NCBI GenBank assembly: GCA_964245755.1
Contig: CAXTNV010000002.1
Span: 1-64,000, forward strand
Direction of reading: 5' to 3'
Length of the DNA: 64,000 nucleotides
DNA from: Lichenicoccus sp964245755
GTDB taxonomy: Bacteria > Pseudomonadota > Alphaproteobacteria > Acetobacterales > Acetobacteraceae
In this document: piece after piece, positions 18,998 through 27,490 of the stretch
Numbering within the stretch: position 1 is the first letter of the stretch
How the letters are laid out: each line of letters opens with the position of its first letter
The notes under the pieces: model-generated
Told to the model about the DNA's origin: nothing
Database searches by the model: none
Seen by the model: the letters and a program-made list of their open reading frames with translations, nothing else
Translations under genes and position numbers: made by a program

Positions 18998-19984
18998 TCA
19001 TTCCTGCCTGCGGTTGGCGTCGCGCACGTCGAGCGCGTCGCGCAGGCCGTCGCCGAGCAGGTTGAGCGCCAGCACGGTGAGCACGATCGCCAGGCCGGGC
19101 GCGAAGGCCACCATCGGGCGGGTATAGATCAGGCCCTCGCCATCCTGGATGATGGTGCCCCAACTCGCCGCCGGCGCCTGCACGCCGATCGACAGGAAGG
19201 AAAGGGCAGACTCTGCCAGCATCGCCAGCGCCATCAGCAGCGGCGCCAGCACGATCAGGGTGCCGGAGACGTTGGGCAGGATGTCGCGCAGCAGGATGCG
19301 CGAGCGCGATGCGCCGAGCCCGCGCGCGGCGAGGACGAACTCGCTGTGCCGCAGCGAGAGCACGCGCCCGCGGATCGGACGCGCGGCGTAGGGCACGTAG
19401 ACCAGGGCGATGATGCAGATCGGCAGCGCCAGGTTGTCGGACTCGATGGTGAACGGCCCCAGGCGCAGCCCCTGGCTGATGGTGACGATGGAGAGCGAGA
19501 TCGCGAACAGGTAGACCGGCACCGCCCACATGATGTCCATCAGTCGCGACAGCACGGCGTCGACGACGCCGCCGAAGAAGCCCGAGACGATGCCCACCAG
19601 GGCCGCGAGGACGATGCAGAGCAGGGTGGCGGCCGCGCTGATCAGCAGCGAGTTGCGGCCGCCATACAGCAGACGCGCCATGACGTCGCGGCCCTGGCCG
19701 TCCGAGCCGAGCAGGTAGGCCGACGCGCGCCAGGTGGGCCCAAGCGGGGTGAGGCCGAGATGCAGCCGGTTGGCGTTGGGCTGCATCACCGCGACCTCGT
19801 GCCCATCCAGGATCACGGTTGCCGCGACGTCCGAGCTGAAGGGATCGGTGTGGGCGAGATGGCGGGCATAGAACGGTGCCGCGAGGCAGGCGAGCACGAT
19901 CAGCAGCAGCACGCTCACCGCGGCCATCGCGGCGCGGTCGCGCAGCAGGGCGCGGGCGGCGGTGCTCCACGGTCCGCCGGTCAC
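18998..19984 (-). CDS. Peptide/oligopeptide-type ABC transporter permease (OppC/DppC-like)
   Basis: 328-residue inner-membrane permease. One N-terminal helix (AAMAAVSVLLLIVLACLAAP) is followed by a periplasmic loop and the transport domain with SEFVLAARGLGASRSRILLR as the EAA coupling motif. The preferred start is GTG 19984, overlapping the SBP stop as GTGA. A longer frame exists upstream, but it lies wholly inside the SBP gene and lacks family sequence. Confidence 0.93.
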   Translation of the reverse strand: MTGGPWSTAARALLRDRAAMAAVSVLLLIVLACLAAPFYARHLAHTDPFSSDVAATVILDGHEVAVMQPNANRLHLGLTPLGPTWRASAYLLGSDGQGRDVMARLLYGGRNSLLISAAATLLCIVLAALVGIVSGFFGGVVDAVLSRLMDIMWAVPVYLFAISLSIVTISQGLRLGPFTIESDNLALPICIIALVYVPYAARPIRGRVLSLRHSEFVLAARGLGASRSRILLRDILPNVSGTLIVLAPLLMALAMLAESALSFLSIGVQAPAASWGTIIQDGEGLIYTRPMVAFAPGLAIVLTVLALNLLGDGLRDALDVRDANRRQE

Positions 19985-21690
19985 TGCACCCAGACCCGCG
20001 AGAACAGCAGGTGGTACAGGCTGGTGTAGGTGTAGTTGCCCAGCCGCCTGGAGACGAAATCGACGTACTTCATCTGGATCAGCGGCGCCGCCGCGCTGAT
20101 CTGCATGATCTGGTCGCTGACCCGGGACCAGAGCGCGACACCGGCCTTCTTGTCGGTGGCGGAGACGCGGACGGCACGCTCGATCGTGTCCTGGATGGTG
20201 CGGTCGCACAGGCCCGACATGTTGATCGAGGAGTCGGAACCGGGATGGAAGTTCTCGCAGCCGAACAGGTCGTCGAGGAAGTTCGAGGCGGCCGGATAAT
20301 CCGCGTACCAGTCGGTCAGGCTGATCTGCACGTGGTTGTTGGTGTTCTCGATGTAGTTCAGCGAGATGGCGAAGGTCACGAACTTGATGCTGACGTCGTA
20401 GCCGATCTGGCGCAGCGTGTTCTGCAGGTAGATGCCCATCGACATGTCGACGGCCCGGTTGGGCACGATCAGGGTGACCTTCGCACCCTTGGTGCCGCTC
20501 CGCTCAACCAGTGCGCGCGCACGCGCGAGATCCGGTTTCTGCCATTGCCGTGCCGGATGATCGGGATCCGCGCCCTTGCTGTAGAGGCATCGGTCGGCGC
20601 GACCGGGAATGCCCGACGGCACCATCTCGCAGAGCGGATCCGCGACCGCGGCACCGCCGTAGAAGATTGCCATCGCCGCCCGATTGACCGCGTAGTTGAC
20701 TGCCTGGCGCGCCTCGAGGTTGTTGAAGGGTGCGAGATTGACGTTCATCGGCATGTAGAAGAGCGCGAACAGGTTCTGGATATGCACCTGATCCGGGTAG
20801 CGATCGCCGAGTTCGCCGAGCCGGTCTAGCGGCTTGTTGTCGTACATCCAGTCGTAGTGGCCGTTCTCCACCGCGGTGGTCTGCGCCTCGTCGGTCAGCC
20901 CGTAGTCGTACTGGATACGGTCGACGTAGCCGTCCGGCTGCGCGAGCGGGTTCCAGACGTGGAAGTACGGGTTCCGCTCCAGGATCATGCCGTGGTTCGG
21001 GTCGTAGGCGGCGATCCGGTACGGCCCGGTGGCGGCGGGCGGCGTGTTGCCGAGATCCCGCGCGGGCGTTTCGGCAGGCAGGATGGTGGCGTGCGCCATC
21101 GCCAGCTTATCGAAGAACTCGCCGTCCGGCTGCACCAGGTGGAAGGTGACGGTGCCGGCACGGTCGTCGGCCTCGACGCCGCCGGCGAGCGTGCAGCGCG
21201 GCGGATGCTTCAGGCAGAGTTCGGCGCCGACGATGCCGCCATAGAAGCTGCCGGCGGTCGGGCTGCCGACCTTGAACAGTCGCTGCATGGAGGCGACGAC
21301 GTCCTCGGGCCGCACCGGCTGGCCGGTGGAGAAGCGCAGCCCCGGATGCAGCCGGAACACGTACGTGCGTCCGCCGTCCTGCGGCTCCGGCAGCGCGTCG
21401 GCGAGATCGGGCACGATCGTCGTGCTCCTCGGACCGTCAAGCTTGGCGAAAGCGGTCAGCCCGTCGTTGGTGACGGTGAAGATCTGCCAGGTCTGGCTGA
21501 GGTAGTTGATCTGCGGATCGAGCGTGCCGCCGGCCTCGTCCGAGGTCAGGCGCAGGGTGCCGCCGCGATGCTCCGGCTGGTAGGCGGGTGCCCTGAGGTC
21601 CTGGGCTTCGGCGGCACCCGGCACGACGAGACAGAGGCCCACCCTCAGCAGCCGGACCGAGCGGCGCAGCGTCGCCCTCGCCGGGCTCAA
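19981..21690 (-). CDS. ABC transporter substrate-binding protein, family 5 (peptide/opine/nickel type)
   Basis: 569-residue periplasmic binding protein of the OppA/DppA superfamily. From TTG 21690 the N-terminus has a basic region and a hydrophobic core ending PGAAEAQ, a credible signal peptide. Mature features are GGTLRLTSDEAGGTLDPQIN, then RFSTGQPVRPEDVVASMQRL, the family region for the second lobe. The TTG start overlaps the Sco1 stop as TTGA; a later in-frame GTG would cut the signal peptide. Ligand is unknown. Its gene is first of the transporter set SBP-C-B-D-F, all tightly spaced, so the importer looks complete. Confidence 0.9.
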   Translation of the reverse strand: MSPARATLRRSVRLLRVGLCLVVPGAAEAQDLRAPAYQPEHRGGTLRLTSDEAGGTLDPQINYLSQTWQIFTVTNDGLTAFAKLDGPRSTTIVPDLADALPEPQDGGRTYVFRLHPGLRFSTGQPVRPEDVVASMQRLFKVGSPTAGSFYGGIVGAELCLKHPPRCTLAGGVEADDRAGTVTFHLVQPDGEFFDKLAMAHATILPAETPARDLGNTPPAATGPYRIAAYDPNHGMILERNPYFHVWNPLAQPDGYVDRIQYDYGLTDEAQTTAVENGHYDWMYDNKPLDRLGELGDRYPDQVHIQNLFALFYMPMNVNLAPFNNLEARQAVNYAVNRAAMAIFYGGAAVADPLCEMVPSGIPGRADRCLYSKGADPDHPARQWQKPDLARARALVERSGTKGAKVTLIVPNRAVDMSMGIYLQNTLRQIGYDVSIKFVTFAISLNYIENTNNHVQISLTDWYADYPAASNFLDDLFGCENFHPGSDSSINMSGLCDRTIQDTIERAVRVSATDKKAGVALWSRVSDQIMQISAAAPLIQMKYVDFVSRRLGNYTYTSLYHLLFSRVWVQ

Positions 21691-22310
21691 GAGGCGTCGC
21701 GCGGGGCGGGCGTGCCGCGCAGGAGATCCCTGGCCCTGGCCGCAATGTCCTCGGCGCTGGCCGCGCCGTCGATGAAGCTGACGAAGCGGCCCTGCCGGTC
21801 CATCAAATAGATGATCGAGCTGTGGTCCATCGTGTAGTCGCCGTTCTTGGTCGGATGCCGCGCGGCGTAGACGCGGAACTCGCGCTCGGCGCGGTCGATC
21901 TGCGCCTGCGTGCCGGTCAGGCCGGTGATGCGCGTCCCGAACAGCGACGCGTACTGGCCGACCACCGCCGGCGTGTCGCGCGCGGGATCGACGGTGATGA
22001 AGATCGGCGCGATCTGGCGCCCGTCCGCCTTCAGCAGGTCGAGCGCGTTGGCGATGTTGTTCAGCGCCGTCGGACAGGCGTCCGGACAGCGCGTGTAGCC
22101 GAAATAGATCAGCATCCAGCGGCCGCGGAAGTCGGCGTCGGTGACGGTGCGGCCGTCCGAGCCGAGCAGACGGAACGGGCCGCCGACGCTGCCGGCGGGC
22201 GCGGAGCCGTCCGCCACCGGCGGCGACCACGGGCGCGTGGCGAGCAGCGCGCCGCCGGTGGCGAGCAGGATCGCGACGGCCGCGAGCAGCGGCGCCACCC
22301 TGGGCCTCAA
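21687..22310 (-). CDS. SCO1/SenC family copper-binding protein
   Basis: 207-residue membrane-anchored, periplasm-facing thioredoxin-fold protein of the Sco family, which delivers copper to the CuA site of cytochrome oxidase or handles copper/redox stress. An N-terminal hydrophobic segment (VAPLLAAVAILLATGGALLA) anchors it. The copper ligands are the CPDAC (CxxxC) pair in YFGYTRCPDACPTALNNI and the distal histidine in YTMDHSSIIYLMD. The start is TTG 22310, overlapping the polA stop as TTGA, or GTG 22298. No oxidase subunit lies nearby; its company with polA and an importer is unusual. Confidence 0.9.
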   Translation of the reverse strand: MRPRVAPLLAAVAILLATGGALLATRPWSPPVADGSAPAGSVGGPFRLLGSDGRTVTDADFRGRWMLIYFGYTRCPDACPTALNNIANALDLLKADGRQIAPIFITVDPARDTPAVVGQYASLFGTRITGLTGTQAQIDRAEREFRVYAARHPTKNGDYTMDHSSIIYLMDRQGRFVSFIDGAASAEDIAARARDLLRGTPAPRDAS

Positions 22311-24961
22311 TGCGCGTCCGCCCAGCTCTTGCCGTGGCCGGTCTCGACCACCAGGGGCACCGACAGGCTGGCCGCGGACTGCATCACCGTCTTGACCACC
22401 GCCTGCAGGGTGTCGGCCTCCGCCTCCGGCGCCTCGAACAGCAGCTCGTCATGCACCTGCAGCAGCATCCGCGCCTTCAGCCCGGCCGCAGACAGGGCGG
22501 CGGGAATGCGCACCATGGCGCGCTTGATGATGTCGGCCGCTCCGCCCTGCAGCGGCGCGTTGCTGGCCTGCCGCTCGGCGTAGGAGCGGCGCGCGGGGTT
22601 CTTGTCGGCGATGCCGGGGATCCAGCAGCGCCTGCCGAACGGGGTCAGCACGTAGCCGTGGGTGCGCGCCTCCTCGCGGGTGCTGTCCATGAAGGCGCGT
22701 ATGCCGGGATAGCGCGCGAAGTAGGCGTCGATGTAGCTGCGCGCCTCGCCGGGCGGGATGCCCAGCTGGCGGCCGAGCCCGAAGGCGCTGATGCCGTAGA
22801 TGATGCCGAAGTTGATCGCCTTGGCGCGGCGCCGGGTGGAGGCGTCCATGCTTGCCATGGGCACCCCGAAAACCTCGCTCGCGGTGCGGGCATGGATGTC
22901 CTGGCCGGCGGCGAACGCCTCCTTCAGCGCCGGGATCCCGGCCACGTGGGCCATCAGGCGCAGCTCGATCTGCGAGTAGTCGGCCGAGACCAGCACGTGG
23001 CCCGGGGCGGCGATGAAGGCGCGCCGGATGCGGCCGCCTTCCTCGGTGCGGATCGGGATGTTCTGCAGGTTGGGCTCGTTCGACGAGAGGCGGCCGGTCG
23101 AGGTGACGGCCATCTGGAACGAGGTGTGCACGCGCCCGGTGTCGGGGTTGACCTCGTCCACCAGGGCGTCGGCGTAGGTTGATTTGAGCTTGGCCAGCTG
23201 GCGCCACTCGAGGATGCGCGCCGGCAGGTCGTGCCCCTGCTCGGCGAGGCCCTGCAGCACCGAGGAGTCCGTGCCCCAGGCGCCGGTCTTCATCCGCCTG
23301 CCGCCGGGAAGGCTCATCTCGTCGAACAGGATCTCGCCGAGCTGCTTGGCGCTGCCGAGGTTGAAGCTGCGGCCGGCGAGGGCATGGATCTCGGTCTCCA
23401 TCACCGCCATGCGCGCGGCGAAGTCGACCGACATGCGTCGCAGCTCGGTGGAGTCGACGCTGATGCCGGCCTGTTCCATGTCGGCGAGGATGCGTATCAG
23501 CGGACGCTCGAGCTGCTCGTAGAGGGCGAGCGAGCGGTTGCCGGCGAGTTGCGGGCGCAGCGCCTGCCACAGCCGCAGCGTCACGTCGGCATCCTCGGCG
23601 GCGTAGCGGGTGGCGCTGGCGAGATCCACCCGGGCGAACGGGATGCGGTTGCGGCCGGTGCCGGTGACCTGGTCGTAGGTTACCGGGGTGTGGCCGAGAT
23701 GGCGCGAGGAGAGCTCGTCCATGCCGTGGCCGTGCGCACCGGCTTCCTGGGCGTAGGAGATCAGCATGGTGTCGTCGACCGCGACCGCGCGCGCCGCACC
23801 CGCGTGCTCCAGCACCAGCATGTCGAACTTGGCGTTCTGGAAGATCTTCAGCGTGCCGGGATCGCGCAGCAGCGGGTCCAGCAGGCCGAGTGCCATCGCG
23901 GCCTCGAGCTGGCTGCCGACCGGATGCTCGAGGTCGCCCTCGTGGCGCAGCGGCACGTAGCAGGCGCGGCCGGGAGCCAGGGCGAGCGAGAAGCCGACCA
24001 GGTTGGCGCGCATCGTGTCCAGGCCGTCGGTCTCGGTGTCGATGGCGCACAGGCCGGTGCGCCGGGCAGCCTCGATCCAGCCGTGCAGCGCCTCCGCGGT
24101 GGTGACGGTCTCGTAGCCGGCGAAGGCGACGCCCGCCGGCGGCACGGCTGCGGCCTCGGGCTGCTGCGCCGCCTGGCCCTCGAGCCCGAGCCGCTGGGTG
24201 ATGGAGCGAAAGCCCATGCCATCCAGCCAGGCGGCGAGGTGCTGCGGGTCGGGCCGGGCGAAGCCGAGCTCGCCGATCGGCAGCGGCAGCGGCGCGTCGT
24301 CGCGCAGGATGACGAGCCGGCGGGAGAGGCGCGCGTTGTCGGCGTGCTCGAGCAGCATCTCGCGTCGCCGGGACGGCTTCATCGCCGGTGCGGCGGCGAG
24401 GATGGCCTCCAGGTCGCCGTACTCGGCGACCAGCGCCCCCGCGGTCTTGGGGCCGATGCCCGGCACCCCGGGCACGTTGTCGACCGGATCCCCCATCAGC
24501 GCCTGCACCTCGACCACCTTGTCGGGGCCGACGCCGAAGCGCTCGCGCACCTCGGCCTCGCCGATGGTCTTCTGCTTGATCGGGTCGAGCATGCCGACGG
24601 CGGGCCGGATCAGCTGCATCAGGTCCTTGTCCGACGAGACGATGGTGCAGCGTCCCCCGGCCTCCTCGACCGCGCGGGCATAGGCGGCGATCAGGTCGTC
24701 GGCCTCCCAGCCGGCGAGCTCGATCGCCGGGATGCCGAAGGCCGCGGTGGCCTCGCGCACCAGGGCGAACTGCGGCACCAGCTCCGGCGGCGGCTCTGGC
24801 CGGTGCGCCTTGTAGTCGCCGTAGAGCTGGTTGCGGAAGGTGAGACGGCCGGCATCGAAGATCACCGCGAGGTGGGTGCCGACATGGTCGCGCAGGAAGC
24901 GGGCGATCATGTTGGTGAAGCCGAACACCGCGTTGACCGGCGTGCCGTCCGCCCGGTTCAT
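22307..24961 (-). CDS. polA: DNA polymerase I
   Basis: Repair and Okazaki-fragment-processing polymerase with 5'-3' exonuclease, 3'-5' exonuclease and polymerase domains. The proofreading domain keeps AIDTETDGLDTM (the DxE pair), so it looks active. Polymerase motifs are VSADYSQIELRLMAHVA (A), RRAKAINFGIIYGIS (B) and LLQVHDELLFEAP (C). The first normal start is ATG 24961 (884 residues), but the conserved N-terminus clearly continues upstream in the same frame: LVLIDGSGFIFRAFHALPP is encoded by bases up to 25018. No ATG, GTG or TTG occurs in frame before a stop near 25325, so the true start is either a rare CTG (25033) or ATT, or a base is miscalled. It overlaps the Sco1 gene. Confidence 0.96.
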   Translation of the reverse strand: MNRADGTPVNAVFGFTNMIARFLRDHVGTHLAVIFDAGRLTFRNQLYGDYKAHRPEPPPELVPQFALVREATAAFGIPAIELAGWEADDLIAAYARAVEEAGGRCTIVSSDKDLMQLIRPAVGMLDPIKQKTIGEAEVRERFGVGPDKVVEVQALMGDPVDNVPGVPGIGPKTAGALVAEYGDLEAILAAAPAMKPSRRREMLLEHADNARLSRRLVILRDDAPLPLPIGELGFARPDPQHLAAWLDGMGFRSITQRLGLEGQAAQQPEAAAVPPAGVAFAGYETVTTAEALHGWIEAARRTGLCAIDTETDGLDTMRANLVGFSLALAPGRACYVPLRHEGDLEHPVGSQLEAAMALGLLDPLLRDPGTLKIFQNAKFDMLVLEHAGAARAVAVDDTMLISYAQEAGAHGHGMDELSSRHLGHTPVTYDQVTGTGRNRIPFARVDLASATRYAAEDADVTLRLWQALRPQLAGNRSLALYEQLERPLIRILADMEQAGISVDSTELRRMSVDFAARMAVMETEIHALAGRSFNLGSAKQLGEILFDEMSLPGGRRMKTGAWGTDSSVLQGLAEQGHDLPARILEWRQLAKLKSTYADALVDEVNPDTGRVHTSFQMAVTSTGRLSSNEPNLQNIPIRTEEGGRIRRAFIAAPGHVLVSADYSQIELRLMAHVAGIPALKEAFAAGQDIHARTASEVFGVPMASMDASTRRRAKAINFGIIYGISAFGLGRQLGIPPGEARSYIDAYFARYPGIRAFMDSTREEARTHGYVLTPFGRRCWIPGIADKNPARRSYAERQASNAPLQGGAADIIKRAMVRIPAALSAAGLKARMLLQVHDELLFEAPEAEADTLQAVVKTVMQSAASLSVPLVVETGHGKSWADAH

Positions 24962-25088
24962 CGGCGGCAGCGCGTGGAAGGCGCGGAAGATGAAGCCGGA
25001 GCCGTCGATCAGGACGAGGTGGGCGTCCCGCAGCGTGCCGGTGGTCGGGGACGGTGCGTCGCTCGCCCCGGAGGCGGCTGCGGCGAGG

Positions 25089-25304
25089 TCAATGTCCTGA
25101 ATCGCCGGCCTCCTGCGCCTGCGGGTCGAGCACGTAGAGGCGCGAGCAATACGGGCAGAAGGTCTGCGTGCCCTCGATGCGCAGCCAGACGCGCGGATGA
25201 CCGAGCGGGCCGTCGCCCCCGTCGCACGCCACGACGCGGCTGCTCGCGAGCAGCGTCTCCACGAGGCCGAGCCGGGGGGTAGGGGTGGACGCGCCGAACG
25301 GCAT
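25089..25304 (-). CDS. CHCC-type zinc-finger domain protein
   Basis: 71-residue protein of the zf-CHCC family, related to the small zinc subunit of respiratory complex I (NDUFS6-like). The metal ligands are visible as VACDGG, GHPRVWL and FCPYCSRLYVL (C-H-C-C). The start is ATG 25304 with GAGGCG a few bases upstream; a longer frame to 25385 has no family sequence. It precedes polA on the same strand, and the polA coding sequence appears to overlap its end. Confidence 0.82.
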   Translation of the reverse strand: MPFGASTPTPRLGLVETLLASSRVVACDGGDGPLGHPRVWLRIEGTQTFCPYCSRLYVLDPQAQEAGDSGH

Positions 25305-25375
25305 GCATTCGCCTCGATGTGGTAGGCTCAGGCACGGCTCGCCGGAGTTCGCGCGGGATGATACGCAGGATCGCC

Positions 25376-26521
25376 ATGGTTTCAAACCGCCGCCTCCCAG
25401 GCTCCCGGCTCCCGGGCTCCCGGCTCCCGGGCTCCCGCCTCCCTCGGGGCCTCAGCCTGCCCCTGCTGGCCTGTCTGATGCTGCCGGCGTCCGGTTGTGC
25501 GGATCGCCGCGCACCGGCCGAGGTGGCGCAGGGGCATGAGGCGGATCGTCGGCTGGTGCCGCCGGACCTGGTGTGGACGCTCGCGGACGGGTCACGCATT
25601 CCGGTGCGGACGTGGATGCCGGCGGGGCCACCGCGCGCGGTGGTGCTGGCGCTGCACGGCATCAACGACAGCCGCGATGCGTGGGAGCTGCCCGGGCCGG
25701 TGCTGGCCGGCCAGGGGATCGCCGTCTACGCGCCGGACCAGCGCGGCTTCGGCGCCGCACCGGGGCGCGGGCACTGGCCGGGCACCGACCAGCTGGTGGA
25801 CGACGCGGCGGCGATGGTGCGCCTGCTCGCGCAGGCCAATCCCGGCTCGCCGCTCTACATCATGGGCGAGAGCATGGGCGGGGCGGTGGCGATGTGCCTC
25901 GCGGCGCGGCCGCAACCGCTGCCGCTGTCGGGTCTGGTGCTGCTGGCGCCGGCGGTGTGGAGCAGCGACCGGATGAGCCCGTTGATGACCGGCTCGCTGT
26001 GGACGGCGGCCACAGTGCTGCCGGACTGGCAGCTCACCGGCCGCGAGCTGCCGCTGCACGTGCAGGCAAGCGACAACCTCGACGCGCTGTACCGGCTGTC
26101 GTACGATCCGCTGACCCTGAAGGGCACGCGCACCACCGAGCTGCGCGGCCTGGTCTCGCTGATGACGCGGGCGGCGGCGGCGGCGCCGCACCTGCATGGG
26201 CCGGTGCTGGTCGCCTACGGTGCGCATGACGATCTGGTGCCGCAATCCGCCATGGCCGCGACCTGGAACCGGCTGCCGGCGGAGGCGCGGCGCGCCTACT
26301 ATCCGGAGGGCTACCACCTGCTGATGCGCGACCGCGAGCGACAGGCGGTGATCCGCGATGTGGCGAGCTGGATCGGCGATCCGCAGCGTGCGCTGCCCTC
26401 GGGTGCCGACGTGGCGCAGGCCGCGTGGCTGGGGGGCCGGTCCTGGCAGGCCAAGGTGCCGCTGTGGCTGCCCGCCAGCATGGACGGGCTGGCGCCCGAC
26501 GAGGGTGCCGGGGTGGACTGA
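25376..26521 (+). CDS. Alpha/beta hydrolase, lysophospholipase/monoacylglycerol-lipase-like lipoprotein
   Basis: 381-residue serine hydrolase of the serine aminopeptidase S33/lysophospholipase type. The N-terminus has a basic stretch, the hydrophobic core LSLPLLACLMLPASGC and a lipobox cysteine, so it is probably a lipoprotein. The oxyanion region is LALHGINDSRDAWELPG, the nucleophile elbow YIMGESMGGAVAMCLA (Ser in GESMG), and the charge-relay Asp/His fit GAHDDLVPQS and YPEGYHLLMRD. ATG 25376 is chosen because AGGA lies 6 nt upstream; ATG 25358 and GTG 25319 are alternatives. Substrate is likely a lipid ester (inference). Confidence 0.87.
   Translation: MVSNRRLPGSRLPGSRLPGSRLPRGLSLPLLACLMLPASGCADRRAPAEVAQGHEADRRLVPPDLVWTLADGSRIPVRTWMPAGPPRAVVLALHGINDSRDAWELPGPVLAGQGIAVYAPDQRGFGAAPGRGHWPGTDQLVDDAAAMVRLLAQANPGSPLYIMGESMGGAVAMCLAARPQPLPLSGLVLLAPAVWSSDRMSPLMTGSLWTAATVLPDWQLTGRELPLHVQASDNLDALYRLSYDPLTLKGTRTTELRGLVSLMTRAAAAAPHLHGPVLVAYGAHDDLVPQSAMAATWNRLPAEARRAYYPEGYHLLMRDRERQAVIRDVASWIGDPQRALPSGADVAQAAWLGGRSWQAKVPLWLPASMDGLAPDEGAGVD
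25400..25444 (+). repeat. Three tandem 15-nt repeats in the lipoprotein signal region
   Basis: Units at 25400-25414, 25415-25429 and 25430-25444 encode GSRLP three times just before the hydrophobic core of the signal peptide. The first two units are identical and the third differs at two bases. Copy number could vary by slippage and change the length of the basic n-region. Confidence 0.8.
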
Positions 26522-26600
26522 CGCCGGGCCGCGACCGCGGTCCCTGCTGCCGGGCCGGGGCCTTGGCACAGGATGGTGATCAGGCTATGGACGGCACCCT

Positions 26601-26677
26601 GGACCCGTAGCTCAGCTGGATAGAGCGTCGCCCTCCGAAGGCGAAGGCCGAAGGTTCGAATCCTTTCGGGTCCGCCA
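26601..26677 (+). tRNA. tRNA-Arg (anticodon CCG)
   Basis: A full cloverleaf can be drawn. The acceptor GGACCCG (26601-26607) pairs with CGGGTCC (26667-26673), the discriminator is G and CCA is encoded (26675-26677). The D-arm is GCTC/GAGC. The anticodon stem TCGCC/GGCGA encloses loop CTCCGAA, giving anticodon CCG (26635-26637). The T-arm is GAAGG, loop TTCGAAT, CCTTT. It reads CGG, a frequent arginine codon in such GC-rich genomes. No integrase or repeat sits at its 3' end. Confidence 0.96.
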
Positions 26678-26786
26678 AAGTAACGAACATTTCAGGATCT
26701 CGGCGCCGGCTGTCCTCGATCTTTCGGTGCCGATCCGGCTTTCAGCCAGGTGTGGCCGAGGCGGGGTTCCACGGAACAGGGACGAT

Positions 26787-27245
26787 ATGATCATGAGCGA
26801 GAACGTTGCGGCATCAGGAAACCACCTTCGCGAGCCGATGGTTCCGCTCCGAACCGGGATCGAGAAGCAGCCGCTGAGGCCCGACACACACATCATCGTC
26901 AGGCAGCACGGCGAAGGCTCGAGCCTGCTCTGCCCGCGCTGCGGCAACAACTACCTGCACCATCGTGGCGTCGCGGCCTTCGACCGCAGCGAGGACGCCG
27001 AGACGGTGCTCAAGACGAGCGTCGAGGTCGGCAAGACGACGGTGCAGCTGGTGGCACAGGTAGATTCCGGCAATCCGAGCATGCGGCGCGACGGCCTCGT
27101 GATCCAGTTCTGGTGCGAGAACTGCGGCGGCGGCGATGACGGCAGCAGCATTATCGAGCTCACGCTGGCGCAGCACAAGGGCGAGACCGAAGTAGCCTGG
27201 CGGTTCACGCCGCTGGACGGCGCGCGGGTGAGAAAGGCAGGCTGA
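26787..27245 (+). CDS. Hypothetical zinc-ribbon protein
   Basis: 152-residue protein I do not recognise as a named family. It has two CxxC knuckles, CPRCGNNYLHH and WCENCGGGDD, about 70 residues apart, enclosing a beta-rich stretch, which suggests a zinc ribbon holding a small domain. No signal peptide or membrane segment. The start is ATG 26787 or ATG 26793, with AGGGA about 7 nt upstream. It lies just after tRNA-Arg as a single gene. Similar small zinc proteins occur in phage and plasmid-related contexts, but nothing here shows transfer. Confidence 0.7.
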   Translation: MIMSENVAASGNHLREPMVPLRTGIEKQPLRPDTHIIVRQHGEGSSLLCPRCGNNYLHHRGVAAFDRSEDAETVLKTSVEVGKTTVQLVAQVDSGNPSMRRDGLVIQFWCENCGGGDDGSSIIELTLAQHKGETEVAWRFTPLDGARVRKAG

Positions 27246-27490
27246 GCGGTCGCTCCCGCGGCCCAGGCCGCCGGCTTGCGGCCGTAGCGTCTCACGGAGC
27301 ATCCTGCCGCCGCCCCGGCGACTGACCCAGACATCCCGCGGCCTCGCGGACGCTGCCGTCCCGCCGGCAGCGAGCTATTGGCTCGAATGCGGTATCTTCA
27401 TCTTCTTCCTCTTCGTGGAGCGGCCGGAGCTTGTGCCGGCCTCCGTCGTGCGGCATCACTCTTCATCATCTTCAAGGGAGACGCGCGGGC
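27246..27490 (+). promoter_or_regulatory. Probable promoter region of the glycan cluster
   Basis: 245 bases with no credible gene precede the first epimerase. The composition changes to pyrimidine-rich runs (TCTTCATCTTCTTCCTCTTC near 27391) and a hairpin, GGCCGG at 27422-27427 with CCGGCC at 27436-27441. AAGGGAGA at 27474 is a good ribosome-binding site for ATG 27491. No clear -35/-10 elements are visible. Confidence 0.35.

Noticed and set aside
18998..20209. Longer start for the OppC-like permease
   Set aside because: The extra 75 residues lie entirely within the binding-protein gene in another frame and lack permease sequence; the GTGA overlap start fits much better.
19981..22230. Longer binding-protein frame reaching into the Sco1-like gene
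   Set aside because: The extension is antiparallel to nothing useful but in another frame of the Sco1 gene, with random-looking residues; TTG 21690 yields a proper signal peptide.
26601..26786. tRNA-Arg 3' end as an attachment site for an integrated element
   Set aside because: No integrase, no direct repeat of the tRNA end within the window and no change in base composition downstream.
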